From positions 53,487 through 117,486 of the forward strand of contig JAGAZE010000022.1 in NCBI GenBank assembly GCA_017940185.1: DNA of 64,000 nucleotides, given 5' to 3'. A program made the position numbers and the translations under genes. Below, piece by piece: positions 47,310-56,314 of the stretch. This DNA is from Bacteroidaceae bacterium (GTDB taxonomy: Bacteria; Bacteroidota; Bacteroidia; Bacteroidales; Bacteroidaceae). The first letter of the stretch is position 1. The number at the start of each line of letters is the position of its first letter. The notes under the pieces are model-generated. The model was not told the origin of the DNA. It did not search any database and saw only the letters and a program-made list of their open reading frames with translations.

Positions 47310-47906
47310 ATGCCACAGAAGAAACGCGTAAAATGTCCGCACTGTGAACAACTGCTTGATGTTGTTAATAGCCGAAACGAAAAAGTGAAGACCATTTCCT
47401 GTCTGAAATGTGGTGGGCGGATGAATGTGCAGTTCCTTCACCCTTCATCTGACGATGAGATTATTCCCAATGCCGAGACAGTACATCAACAGCGCCCCCA
47501 TAATGTTGCAGGAACCATTTATGGCGGCAAACCCCAAAGACCGAAAGACGAATCAAATGATGTGCCGCAGAGGGTATGGCATGTTGTTTTAAGAGATACC
47601 AATACCGACCGCTCCTACCCTCTGCAAATGGGACGCAACATTGTAGGAAGAGCGAGTGCAAGCTCCGAAGCCGACGTACAGATTGATACCAACGACCGTT
47701 TTATGAGCCGCCAACATTTGCTCATCACCCTCGTCCCAAAATCTGGATTGTCCCCGTTAAAGGTCACCTTACAGAACTATCAGAATAAAAATGTTACATA
47801 TGTAAATGGTGTACCTCTTGATAAAGCCGATATTGTCGTACTTGAGAATGGCTCAACGATTAAGATGGGCAATAGCATCTTACACATCCAATTCCAGGAA
47901 CAATGA
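47310..47906 (+). CDS. FHA-domain protein with N-terminal zinc finger
   Basis: 198 residues. The N-terminus has a four-cysteine finger CPHCEQ ... CLKCGGRMN (MJ0042-like). After a linker, the FHA domain lies at about 95-195, with YPLQMGRNIVGRAS, DRFMSRQHLLITL and NVTYVNGVPLDKADIV; the conserved Arg, Ser-Arg-Gln-His and Asn-Gly are present. Cytoplasmic. Its stop overlaps the PP2C start by four bases (ATGA), tying it to the phosphatase and kinase. Confidence 0.88.
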   Translation: MPQKKRVKCPHCEQLLDVVNSRNEKVKTISCLKCGGRMNVQFLHPSSDDEIIPNAETVHQQRPHNVAGTIYGGKPQRPKDESNDVPQRVWHVVLRDTNTDRSYPLQMGRNIVGRASASSEADVQIDTNDRFMSRQHLLITLVPKSGLSPLKVTLQNYQNKNVTYVNGVPLDKADIVVLENGSTIKMGNSILHIQFQEQ

Positions 47907-49324
47907 AAATAGAACTACATTCTCCTATCATTATCCATGAACTCGGTAAACGAGCCAATCAGGAAGACTGCTTCAACAACACGTCTCATCTCTTCGTACT
48001 ATGCGATGGTATGGGCGGACATGAAAAAGGTGAGGTCGCAAGTCAGATGGTAACAGAAAGTCTGACAGGAACCCTTGAGCCTTTGGTCGGCTATAATCAT
48101 CATCTTACCGACGACGAACTGAATCTTGCCATTGAATGTGCTTATAGTGCTTTAGATGCCAAAGCACCTGTATCAGCTGCACACATGGGTACTACGTTGA
48201 CTCTGCTTGCCTTCCACCAAGGTGGAGCTACGGTGGCACATATCGGCGACAGCCGCATCTACCATATCCGTCCTTCAGCACATAGCATGCTATATAAATC
48301 AATGGATCATTCTCTTGTCTATGAACTGTTCCGTGCCGGAGAGATTTCTTTCGATGAAATGAGTACACATCCAAGAAAGAATATCATAACACGAGCAATG
48401 CAACCCGGAGCGGACAAAAGGGTAAAAGCCGACATTGCACATATTGCAGATATTCAGAAAGGCGATTGCTTCTACTTGTGCTCTGACGGAATGCTGGAAC
48501 AAATGGACGATTTCGAACTGCTTAATCTGCTGTGTTCAAATGCCAGTGATGAAAAAAAACGACAGCAGTTTCTCGCTGCAACGGCAGACAATGCAGACAA
48601 TCACACTGCCTTTATCGTAAGAGTGAAACACGTTGAACATGAAGCTGGCGATGAAAACAACATTAATGACGAAGCAACTGCACGATGTAATGCTCTGAGA
48701 GTGGACCCTCTGCTTGATGCAACTGATGCAGACGATGTTGCCATAGCAGTAGAAAATGTCTCCTCCCCGTCATCAGTTAAAGTGCAGCCAACACCACAGA
48801 AATACCAGCAAAAAAACGCAGAACAGGTATCGGGAATAACAACGCCGGTACCTATGCATACCACACCATATGTCCATAGCAACAAAACAAAGAAAAGTAA
48901 GTTGCCCCTGATGCTGTTTGCACTCCTCTTTCTCATCGCACTGGTAGCAACGGGAATACTTTTGTTGCGAAAAGACAATAATCGTGAAAAGGAATATGGC
49001 CGAGACGTTATGGAGGAACATTTTAATAGTCCTAGAGAAGATTATGAAAGAAATACTATGAAAGAAACAAGAAAAGATAATAGACACAAGATTAAGAGTA
49101 ACAGAGGACATATTAAAACGAGCAGAGAAGATATTGAGAAAATAGAGGAACAAAAGAAAGATAAAATGGATAGTGAAACAAAAGAAAACGATACACAACA
49201 CGCCCCTACCGAAAACACAAGCACTTCAGACAATATAGAGGAAAAGAAAGACCAGGAAATAAAAAACGGAATGGCAAAAGTTTTTAGAGATCTAAATAAT
49301 ACCAAAACAAACCATGAACACTAA
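47903..49324 (+). CDS. PP2C-type Ser/Thr phosphatase with membrane anchor
   Basis: 473 residues. The PP2C catalytic domain (about 1-245) has the metal-binding Asp22 in RANQEDCF and Asp35 in LCDGMGGHEKG. MGTTLTLLAF, VAHIGDSRIY and YLCSDGMLEQM follow as expected. A low-complexity linker is followed by one membrane helix at about 333-355 (LPLMLFALLFLIALVATGILLL) and a highly charged Lys/Glu/Asp tail outside. It should reverse the action of the downstream kinase. It overlaps the FHA gene by 4 bases and the kinase gene by 11. Confidence 0.92.
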   Translation: MKIELHSPIIIHELGKRANQEDCFNNTSHLFVLCDGMGGHEKGEVASQMVTESLTGTLEPLVGYNHHLTDDELNLAIECAYSALDAKAPVSAAHMGTTLTLLAFHQGGATVAHIGDSRIYHIRPSAHSMLYKSMDHSLVYELFRAGEISFDEMSTHPRKNIITRAMQPGADKRVKADIAHIADIQKGDCFYLCSDGMLEQMDDFELLNLLCSNASDEKKRQQFLAATADNADNHTAFIVRVKHVEHEAGDENNINDEATARCNALRVDPLLDATDADDVAIAVENVSSPSSVKVQPTPQKYQQKNAEQVSGITTPVPMHTTPYVHSNKTKKSKLPLMLFALLFLIALVATGILLLRKDNNREKEYGRDVMEEHFNSPREDYERNTMKETRKDNRHKIKSNRGHIKTSREDIEKIEEQKKDKMDSETKENDTQHAPTENTSTSDNIEEKKDQEIKNGMAKVFRDLNNTKTNHEH

Positions 49325-50783
49325 TATCGACCATCTTTCTGCCAACACTATGCTTAATGGTGGCAGATACCGCATAGATGCCTTCTTGGCCTCTGGAGGC
49401 TTTGGCAACACGTACCGTGCCACACGTACCGACTTCAACGAGACAGTTGCCATCAAGGAGTTTTTCATGAAAGAAGTCTCACAACGCGATACCGACAGTC
49501 GATCCGTCACAGTGACACATCCCGACGGCATAGAAAAATTTGAGGAGCAAAAGAATAAGTTCTTCATCGAAGCAGAGCGTATGCGGACGCTGCGACATCC
49601 GCATATCATAGAAGTAATCGACAGGTTTAAGGAAAACAACACAGCCTACTATGTTATGGAGTATATTCATGGCGGTACCCTTGCCGAGTATGTCGGCAAG
49701 CACGGGGCTGTCAGTGAGGAGATGGCAAAGAAGTATTTGTTGCACATTCTCGATGCGTTGCAGACCGTTCATGAGAATGGTATCTATCATCTTGACATCA
49801 AGCCCTCCAACATCATGATTGACGAGCGTCGAGACCGTGCCATTCTCATTGACTTCGGTGCTTCTAAGCAGATGTCTGCCGAGACAGGCATCACGCTTGG
49901 TTCTGCATTATGCTATACGCCGGGCTATGCACCTTCAGAACAGGTAGAGCAGGCACATGATAAGTTTGGTCCATGGACAGATCTATATGCTCTCGGCGGC
50001 ACCCTCTACTTTGCCACGACGGGCGAGAAGCCGCCGCTGCCTTCTGCCATTAATGAGGAAGGTGAGCGAGCTTTTCACTTTCCCAGCGGCATGAGTCAAG
50101 AGATGCGTCACCTCATCCTATGGATGATGTCTCCGATGAGACCTTCAAGACCGCAAACAGTGAATGAGGTACTGAAACTACTGCAGAGCCCGCCACCTTT
50201 TGATGACAGCGATGAAACTAAACTATCAGGTGGTAAACAAGGGGATGCTGGTAAAAAGGACACACCGCCGATAATCCACGGCAATGGTGATGACAGGAAA
50301 CCTTCGAGCAGAAGTCACTGGTATATTGCCCTTGGAGTAATTGCGGTGTTCTTGTTCATAATCATTATCGCCGGCAGTCAAGGAGATGGAATGACGGAAG
50401 CATCTATTTGGGAAGAACAGAGTGATACTATTGATAGTGTTCCAGGAACAATAGAAGAACCAGAGCCCGATTATGATGACTTATCAGATTGGACTGGTTG
50501 TGAACTATCTGGTTGGATTGGCGAGTACAATGTTGACATGGTCTTAGAACGAGAGAGCGGGAGCGATGAGGTGACAGGTTCTTACGAATATCTAAAAACT
50601 GGTAGCACGTTGAATTTAAGTGGTAGTCTTTACAACAACTTATTGGAACTGGATGAAACTAACCAATATGGTGAAGAAACAGGGCATTTTAAAGGAGAAT
50701 TATCAGAAAGAGGTTTTAGATATAGAGGCGAATTTACCAATTACAAAGGAGAATCTTTCCGATTTGATTTAGCTGTGCAGTAA
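49314..50783 (+). CDS. Transmembrane Ser/Thr protein kinase
   Basis: 489 residues. The Hanks-type kinase domain (about 15-285) has the glycine loop ASGGFGNTY, Lys48 in VAIKE, Glu88 in the alphaC region, HLDIKPSN with Asp161, and DFG with Asp180; the APE region is APSEQ. HLD replaces the usual HRD, so it lacks the arginine that typically couples to activation-loop phosphorylation. A membrane helix lies at about 334-353 (WYIALGVIAVFLFIIIIAG). The outer domain of about 110 residues ends GEFTNYKGESFRFDLAVQ and resembles the protein encoded next. It overlaps the phosphatase gene by 11 bases. Confidence 0.93.
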   Translation: MNTNIDHLSANTMLNGGRYRIDAFLASGGFGNTYRATRTDFNETVAIKEFFMKEVSQRDTDSRSVTVTHPDGIEKFEEQKNKFFIEAERMRTLRHPHIIEVIDRFKENNTAYYVMEYIHGGTLAEYVGKHGAVSEEMAKKYLLHILDALQTVHENGIYHLDIKPSNIMIDERRDRAILIDFGASKQMSAETGITLGSALCYTPGYAPSEQVEQAHDKFGPWTDLYALGGTLYFATTGEKPPLPSAINEEGERAFHFPSGMSQEMRHLILWMMSPMRPSRPQTVNEVLKLLQSPPPFDDSDETKLSGGKQGDAGKKDTPPIIHGNGDDRKPSSRSHWYIALGVIAVFLFIIIIAGSQGDGMTEASIWEEQSDTIDSVPGTIEEPEPDYDDLSDWTGCELSGWIGEYNVDMVLERESGSDEVTGSYEYLKTGSTLNLSGSLYNNLLELDETNQYGEETGHFKGELSERGFRYRGEFTNYKGESFRFDLAVQ

Positions 50784-50839
50784 TGTACCAAACGAAAAAC
50801 AATAATTCTGAATCAATCTGGCATTCAAACATACTGATT

Positions 50840-51280
50840 ATGAAAACAACTATTTTCTCAGCCGTAATGATGTTCACGGCATTGTCGCTAAATGCTAATC
50901 AACCACTTAAAGAGGTTAAAAATACTCATAGCGCTGCTGCCAGCGAAGCACCCGATAATGATGGTATTCAAGCTAACGCTTTGTACAAGTTCAAAGGCAC
51001 TATCGGAACTCATCGCGTTACATTTGTATATGAATATTGGGTACAAAGTCAAATACGCGAAGAACAACTCACCTACATGTACGACAAAATAGGTAAAGAA
51101 ATATATTTGTCATACAAGGGAAGAAACGGTAAATATAGAATCTTTAAAGAATATGTCAACGGACGTTGCACGGGAACATTTAACATCAACATCACTCCAG
51201 AAACGATTACAGGACATTTCGTAAACTACAAAAATCAGAGGTTTAAAGTGTATGCCAAATGCATATCATACGGGTACTAA
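50840..51280 (+). CDS. Small secreted protein resembling the kinase outer domain
   Basis: 146 residues with a signal peptide (MKTTIFSAVMMFTALSLNA); the start at 50840 is chosen because it opens this peptide. The mature part (YKFKGTIGTHRVTFVYEYWV ... ITGHFVNYKNQRFKVYAKC) shares a pattern with the kinase's C-terminus: GxIGxxxV, then GxFxNYKxxxFxxxxxx. It lies 56 bases after the kinase stop. It may bind the same ligand or compete with or complement the receptor domain; this is inference. No named family is recognised. Confidence 0.7.
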   Translation: MKTTIFSAVMMFTALSLNANQPLKEVKNTHSAAASEAPDNDGIQANALYKFKGTIGTHRVTFVYEYWVQSQIREEQLTYMYDKIGKEIYLSYKGRNGKYRIFKEYVNGRCTGTFNINITPETITGHFVNYKNQRFKVYAKCISYGY

Positions 51281-51345
51281 TCTCCTCTCAAGAATCAGCC
51301 TTATCCTAATAGTTATTTCAATTTCCCAATTAAAGGCAAATTATC

Positions 51346-52014
51346 ATGAAATACGTAAAAACATCTCTCATTATCATGATGCTGATAAACGTATCAGTCC
51401 TATGCATGGCATGTACCTCCTCCAAAGAGGAAACTGTAAAACAATCTATCGAGATTCCCTCACGTTTGGTTGCCGTTGACCTAGGTCTGCCTTCTGGCAC
51501 ATTATGGGCGAATATGAATCTGGGAGCCACAAGTCCTGAAGAATTCGGAGATTACTTTGCCTGGGGTGAAACGACACCTAAAAGAAGTGACACAGGTAAG
51601 TGGAACAATTACCAACATGTGAATGGAACAACAGAGTCGTGTCGGGATATTGGCAACGACATAAGTGGAACCAACTACGATGCCGCGCATGTGAAATGGC
51701 AAAGAAAGTGGCAAATTCCTACTGCAGAACAATTTCTTGAGTTGATGCTATTATGTGAATACGAGCTCACCTCTCGCAATGGTATAAAGGGGTACTTATT
51801 TACAAGTAATATTAATAGTAAAAGTATTTTTCTCCCTTTAGCACACGAGGCAGGTGGCGTGATTGGAGCATTCGGATGTTATTGGTCGTCAACAATTTTC
51901 GAAGACGACAATGGAAGAGCGGATGTGTTTTTTATGGACGAATTCAACGAAGTAGATGTAAAAAGCAGTTCACGTTGTTCTGCCTTGAGCATTCGCCCAG
52001 TCTGCAGACCATAA
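51346..52014 (+). CDS. FISUMP-domain lipoprotein
   Basis: 222 residues with a lipobox (VLCMAC, Cys23). The mature protein is one FISUMP (Fibrobacter succinogenes major paralogous) domain: VDLGLPSGTLWANMNLGA, DYFAWGETTPK, WQIPTAEQFLELM, CYWSS and LSIRPVCRP. Such domains occur on Bacteroidetes surface proteins, related to the SUMF1/C-type lectin-like group, with no known catalytic role. 65 bases follow the previous gene; it may be the last gene of the kinase unit before the repeat element at 52018. Confidence 0.85.
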   Translation: MKYVKTSLIIMMLINVSVLCMACTSSKEETVKQSIEIPSRLVAVDLGLPSGTLWANMNLGATSPEEFGDYFAWGETTPKRSDTGKWNNYQHVNGTTESCRDIGNDISGTNYDAAHVKWQRKWQIPTAEQFLELMLLCEYELTSRNGIKGYLFTSNINSKSIFLPLAHEAGGVIGAFGCYWSSTIFEDDNGRADVFFMDEFNEVDVKSSSRCSALSIRPVCRP

Positions 52015-52017
52015 CGA

Positions 52018-52250
52018 ACGTTTTCGATAAGCCAAATGAGCAGAGCCCAGCTCGCTTGAGCTTTGCCATGGCGAGAAAACGAAGGATAAAATCCAAAGTT
52101 TTCGATAAGCCGAAGTCAATGCCAACGCTGCGATTAAGCGAGAGCTGAGTCATGCTCGCATCGTCACTGCCGAGCGAGCAGTGAATGCCGAAGGTCAAGC
52201 TTGCTCGAGCATTGTTGAGGCGAGAAAAGGTAGAAAGATATACACGTTTT
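52018..52250 (+). repeat. Intergenic repeat element, two units
   Basis: Unit 1 (52018-52090) begins with TTTTCGATAAGCC and ends GGCGAGAAAACGAAGGATA. Unit 2 (52098-52250) begins GTTTTCGATAAGCCGAAG and ends GGCGAGAAAAGGTAGAAAGA. An inverted copy of unit 2 lies at 57483-57594. No gene is seen in this 263-base gap. Confidence 0.85.
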
Positions 52251-52277
52251 CGAAGTACATAATAACAACATACAATC

Positions 52278-52502
52278 ATGAACACATCTACTCCCATCCC
52301 ACGCAGTTACCGCAGGCATCACACTCTCCTCCACCGTCTGTTGGCATTGGCGCTCGTTGCTCTCGGACTGGCTTCGTGTAAGAGCAACGGAAAAAACGGA
52401 AACACAAACAAGTTGGAAAACGAGCTTGACACACTTATAGAAGATTCCGTCCCGTATGGGTGTGATCCATACTATGAAGACTCTGTAGAGAACCAATTAT
52501 AA
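52278..52502 (+). CDS. Small lipoprotein, paralogue of the one at 56051
   Basis: 74 residues: a basic N-terminus, a hydrophobic stretch and lipobox (LGLASC) at Cys34, then a short acidic tail with VPYGCDPYYED. It matches the protein at 56051 in the leader (LLxRLLAxxLVxLGLAxCKS) and in the YGCxPxxxxxD motif. The leader resembles that of radical SAM-associated small lipoproteins of Bacteroidales, a tentative link. It begins right after the repeat element. Confidence 0.65.
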   Translation: MNTSTPIPRSYRRHHTLLHRLLALALVALGLASCKSNGKNGNTNKLENELDTLIEDSVPYGCDPYYEDSVENQL

Positions 52503-52633
52503 ACAAGAATGGTAACAAGTATTCAACTAAACGACTATACAAGCTGGAATGAATCATGTACGAATTACTCATGCTTTATAGGAAAGATAGATTTTAATTA
52601 ACTCTAAACCAATACACTCACAAACTCAGCATT

Positions 52634-53020
52634 ATGAAAAAACTCTTATTCACTCTATTACTATTCACCTGTGCGTTGATCGGAAATGCACAAAACAGTG
52701 AAAAATCGTACTTTGCAGACGGCATTGAGTACATAACAATTTCGCCTACTGAAAGTGATATACATCAATGGACAGAAAAACACGAAAAAATCTGCAGGGA
52801 GAAGATACAGCCTCTGAAGATAAACTTCGAAATATATCCTGATTTAATTGAAGAGCATCCGTGTCTGGTATACCTCATTCTTACATCCAAATCACTGGAG
52901 GAAGAGGAAAAGCAGCAATGGTTTGATCTATATTCATTGATGAATAAAGAACAAATCATGAAATTGTACGTGATTCTGTATAAAGAGCACTATAAATTAG
53001 CCGAATTGAACAGCAAATGA
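52634..53020 (+). CDS. Small secreted protein, unknown
   Basis: 128 residues with a signal peptide (MKKLLFTLLLFTCALIGNAQ). The mature part is helical and charged (WTEKHEKICREKIQPLK, LEEEEKQQWFDLYSLMNKEQ). No family is recognised. It lies 131 bases after the small lipoprotein gene and 57 bases before the Sel1/WG gene, on the same strand; the order suggests one expression unit. Confidence 0.6.
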   Translation: MKKLLFTLLLFTCALIGNAQNSEKSYFADGIEYITISPTESDIHQWTEKHEKICREKIQPLKINFEIYPDLIEEHPCLVYLILTSKSLEEEEKQQWFDLYSLMNKEQIMKLYVILYKEHYKLAELNSK

Positions 53021-53077
53021 TGAATATAACAATGCATGAACACAAGCATCATTTAAATACCTGAAACGAACACCCGT

Positions 53078-54682
53078 ATGAACCACATCAAACAAATCCT
53101 CTGCAAGGCACTTCTGCTAACAAGTATCCTGCTGTCGACAACAGCTACGCAAACATGGGCGCAAGATGACGTCTGGCAAATTGCAGACCAACTCAGAGAA
53201 AAATACGAGGAAGTGCAGTACACATACAATGAAGTGTTTTGCGCAAAGATCAACGACGCATGGGAATTTGTTGATGCCAAAGGCAAAGTGCTCACCAATA
53301 TGGGCATCAGTGAAGTGAAAGATAAAGTATCCGGACTTGAAATCACTGTAAATGGCAAAAGATACATCGCAGAAAAGCCCGTCAGCAACAACCAAATGCT
53401 TGTCAACCGCTATGGCAGATATGCCTACATGAACTTGCAAGGAAAACTGCTGACAGACTTCGTGCTCAATGAAGAAGGAGAGGACACCTACGACAAAAAA
53501 GAGTCCGAAAACATCATCAAAACAAACGAAATCGTAGAACAGCTCGAAGATGCATTCATCGTGGTAGACACGACAATGACCTATGGTGTGGAAAAATGCA
53601 ACAAGGTCATTGCCCAACTGAGCAAGCACGACCCGCTACTCTTATCAACTGACAATGCCGAAACGCTCACTGCCTGCATCTACCAAGTAGCCAAAGAGTA
53701 TTCCGACAAATTGGATAAGAAAGCCATAGCATCCATCTACGATGCACTCTACAAAAGTCCACACAGCAACGACAACACCATCAAAGCCATCGCAGGATAT
53801 CGCATGCAATTGGCTGACGACATGGAAGACTTCAAAATCGTGAGCGAGATAGTAGACCGCGTGGGCGATGAGGAATCACATTATGTCTACGCAGAGATGT
53901 TGGCCAACGGCAGAGGATGCACACAGGATATACCACAAGCCATACACTACTACCAAAAAGCAGCCAACGACAACATGTTTCCCGGCAGCTACGGCGAAGC
54001 CGCCAAGCAAGCACTACGCACATTATGGCACAACCATGGCAATGCCTACAACAACCCTTACGGCCACCTACTCACACGCTACGATGATTATATCCTGGTG
54101 CCTACATTCCTCGTTTCCGACGATAGGCAATATATACTCGTAAAAAAGGGCTGGGCAATAGGACTGTGCGACTCTACCTTCAATGAAGTCCTGCCCTGCA
54201 AATATAATAGTATCGAGAATATGCACCACCCACTCTATGTGGTCAGAACCGAAAATGGCATGCAACTCATAACACAGGGAGGGAAAACACTCACCGATGA
54301 CAACTATGAAGATATAAAATTGTATTACTCAGATGAGACACAACAGTTCACCGTCCTCGCACAAAGTGGCGAAAAATGGAGCATACTCGACCAACAAGGC
54401 AAAACTATAGTGCCGCCCCTCTTCGATGAAATAGATGTTGCCTACAATTTCGGTTCCACTTTACCCATCGTGAAAAAGGGAGACAAAGCCTACGTCATAC
54501 ATCGACCGTTCAGAAACCAACGAGCCATAGTCGTAGAAAACGAACACTACGGACTGATGGATACAAACGGAAAAATAGTAGTGCCATGCAAGTACACCAA
54601 CATCGAAGACTACCAGGAAGGTGCCACAACCACAAGGGCCACACAGCAAGACGGCAGAACCATCAACATCAACCTGAAGTAA
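53078..54682 (+). CDS. Secreted Sel1- and WG-repeat protein
   Basis: 534 residues with a signal peptide (LLLTSILLSTTATQTWAQ). The first about 110 mature residues have WG-like pieces (DAWEFVDAKGKVLTNMG; RYAYMNLQGKLL). One Sel1-type repeat is visible near 275-300 (GRGCTQDIPQAIHYYQKAA). The C-terminal half has WG repeats such as KKGWAIGLCDSTFNEVLPCKY, EKWSILDQQGKTIVPPLFDE and HYGLMDTNGKIVVPCKY. WG/KWG repeats occur in surface or secreted proteins of Bacteroidetes and probably mediate binding. 22 bases precede the YARHG gene. Confidence 0.8.
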   Translation: MNHIKQILCKALLLTSILLSTTATQTWAQDDVWQIADQLREKYEEVQYTYNEVFCAKINDAWEFVDAKGKVLTNMGISEVKDKVSGLEITVNGKRYIAEKPVSNNQMLVNRYGRYAYMNLQGKLLTDFVLNEEGEDTYDKKESENIIKTNEIVEQLEDAFIVVDTTMTYGVEKCNKVIAQLSKHDPLLLSTDNAETLTACIYQVAKEYSDKLDKKAIASIYDALYKSPHSNDNTIKAIAGYRMQLADDMEDFKIVSEIVDRVGDEESHYVYAEMLANGRGCTQDIPQAIHYYQKAANDNMFPGSYGEAAKQALRTLWHNHGNAYNNPYGHLLTRYDDYILVPTFLVSDDRQYILVKKGWAIGLCDSTFNEVLPCKYNSIENMHHPLYVVRTENGMQLITQGGKTLTDDNYEDIKLYYSDETQQFTVLAQSGEKWSILDQQGKTIVPPLFDEIDVAYNFGSTLPIVKKGDKAYVIHRPFRNQRAIVVENEHYGLMDTNGKIVVPCKYTNIEDYQEGATTTRATQQDGRTININLK

Positions 54683-54704
54683 CAGCATACAACCCCACTC
54701 CGCC

Positions 54705-55991
54705 ATGAAAGCCAAAACATATCTGCAATCTCTCGTAGGCAGCGTCATGCTCGCATGCACCCTACACCAACCTCTCCAAGCCAACGACCAAGTGTTCTTC
54801 GTCAACGGAAGCTCACTCACACCAATACACGAAACCGACATCGCCGTACAAAAAGAAGTGCTCACCATTCAGATTGGAGACGATGGCTTCGCACACGTCG
54901 TCGTAGACTACCAGTTCTATAACACAGGCAACGCCAAAACCGTCACTGTTGGCTTTGAGGCACAACACCCCTCATCCACCGACGTAGATTACCGATTTCA
55001 GTGGGGAAAGCCACATCCCCACATCAGAGACTTCAGCGTGGTGATGAACGGAAAAAAACTCCCTTACAATATCGGATGTGTGTCAAGACCTTTTGAAGAG
55101 GATTCCACCATCGCTTACGACCCTACCCAATTCCCTTTTCTCAACCCCGCCCAATGGCGTACACAGGTAGAATCCGACCCGCCGCTGTGGGATAGTTATG
55201 CCGATGGGCTGTCGCTCTTCAACCCAAAAACGAAAGAATACACCGAATACGCGTATGTGTATCACTTTCAGGCACACTTCCAACCAGGGATGAACACCGT
55301 GCGACATACCTATCGCTACCGCATGTCCCTTGGAGTCGGTACGGCATTCAGGATACCCTATTGGCTCACTCCGGCCATGAACTGGGCAAACCATCAGATA
55401 GACGACTTCACGCTGCGCATAGTGGCAAACAACACCACCAAACACTTCTTCGTCTACAACGACGCTCTTCCCACCAACGCTTTCCGAATCGTAGGCGGAC
55501 AGGGCAAGATGCGAACCATCACCGTGCAGAGCAGAGATTACATCACCCATCCACATGCCACAGAACAAGTCACAGAAGTCGTGCTGCGCAATGCAACACT
55601 CGAGTGGCATGCCCTACAGTATCACACAGACGCAGACCTCGAGATAAACTCTGCCGATGATTTGCGATACATGGACAACAATCCCGAACGTGAAAGCATG
55701 CTATACTACGACAGCGGCAACACCTACTGCATGTTTGGATGGTATATAAGATACGACAAACTCTATACAGGTCCCGACAACGAAGCACTGAAACAAGCTT
55801 TTACAGCCCGAATAAGGAGAAATCTTCCCTATGCACACAGAGGATATGTATTCAAAGATAAAGAGTTGAGATCCATATTCGAAAAACAATGGTGGTACAT
55901 GCCCGACCCGACATGGAAGCCACAAAAAAACACGTTCTCATCACATGAGCAACAACTTATAAACAACAGCGATAAATTTGATACGTGGTGA
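54705..55991 (+). CDS. Secreted DUF4424-like protein with C-terminal YARHG domain
   Basis: 428 residues with a signal peptide (LVGSVMLACTLHQPLQA). The N-terminal region (EVLTIQIGDDGFAHVVVDYQFYNTGNAKTVTVGF) has the pattern of DUF4424, which describes added domains of YARHG proteins. The C-terminus has the YARHG motif in variant form (LPYAHRGYVFKDKELRSIF, then EKQWWYMPD) at about 373-405. YARHG is a presumed extracellular, peptidoglycan- or ligand-binding domain. The change from YARHGY to YAHRGY is a local swap within the motif. Confidence 0.78.
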   Translation: MKAKTYLQSLVGSVMLACTLHQPLQANDQVFFVNGSSLTPIHETDIAVQKEVLTIQIGDDGFAHVVVDYQFYNTGNAKTVTVGFEAQHPSSTDVDYRFQWGKPHPHIRDFSVVMNGKKLPYNIGCVSRPFEEDSTIAYDPTQFPFLNPAQWRTQVESDPPLWDSYADGLSLFNPKTKEYTEYAYVYHFQAHFQPGMNTVRHTYRYRMSLGVGTAFRIPYWLTPAMNWANHQIDDFTLRIVANNTTKHFFVYNDALPTNAFRIVGGQGKMRTITVQSRDYITHPHATEQVTEVVLRNATLEWHALQYHTDADLEINSADDLRYMDNNPERESMLYYDSGNTYCMFGWYIRYDKLYTGPDNEALKQAFTARIRRNLPYAHRGYVFKDKELRSIFEKQWWYMPDPTWKPQKNTFSSHEQQLINNSDKFDTW

Positions 55992-56050
55992 CACTGTAAC
56001 ATGCCACGCAATCCTATGCAACACCCAACACCAACAACATACAATCCTCC

Positions 56051-56314
56051 ATGAAGACAATACAATCACCACACCGTCGTCCCTCCCTCCTCAACCGATT
56101 GCTGGCAGGTATACTCGTCCTGCTCGGACTGGCAGCATGCAAGAGCGAAAAAAAGACAAGCATCAAAGAAAACACAGAAGAACTATACGACACAATGATA
56201 ATCGAACCTTCTCTATATGGATGCTATCCTGACTTCGATGAAGGAGACTATGAGCAACTGCTCAAAGAAAAGTCGGAAACAATTATCACAAAAGTCAACA
56301 ACGACAACCCATGA
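56051..56314 (+). CDS. Small lipoprotein, paralogue of the one at 52278
   Basis: 87 residues with lipobox (LGLAAC, Cys31) and the motif SLYGCYPDFDEGDY. See 52278 for the shared pattern. Its stop overlaps the next gene's start by four bases (ATGA), so both are translated together. Confidence 0.68.
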   Translation: MKTIQSPHRRPSLLNRLLAGILVLLGLAACKSEKKTSIKENTEELYDTMIIEPSLYGCYPDFDEGDYEQLLKEKSETIITKVNNDNP

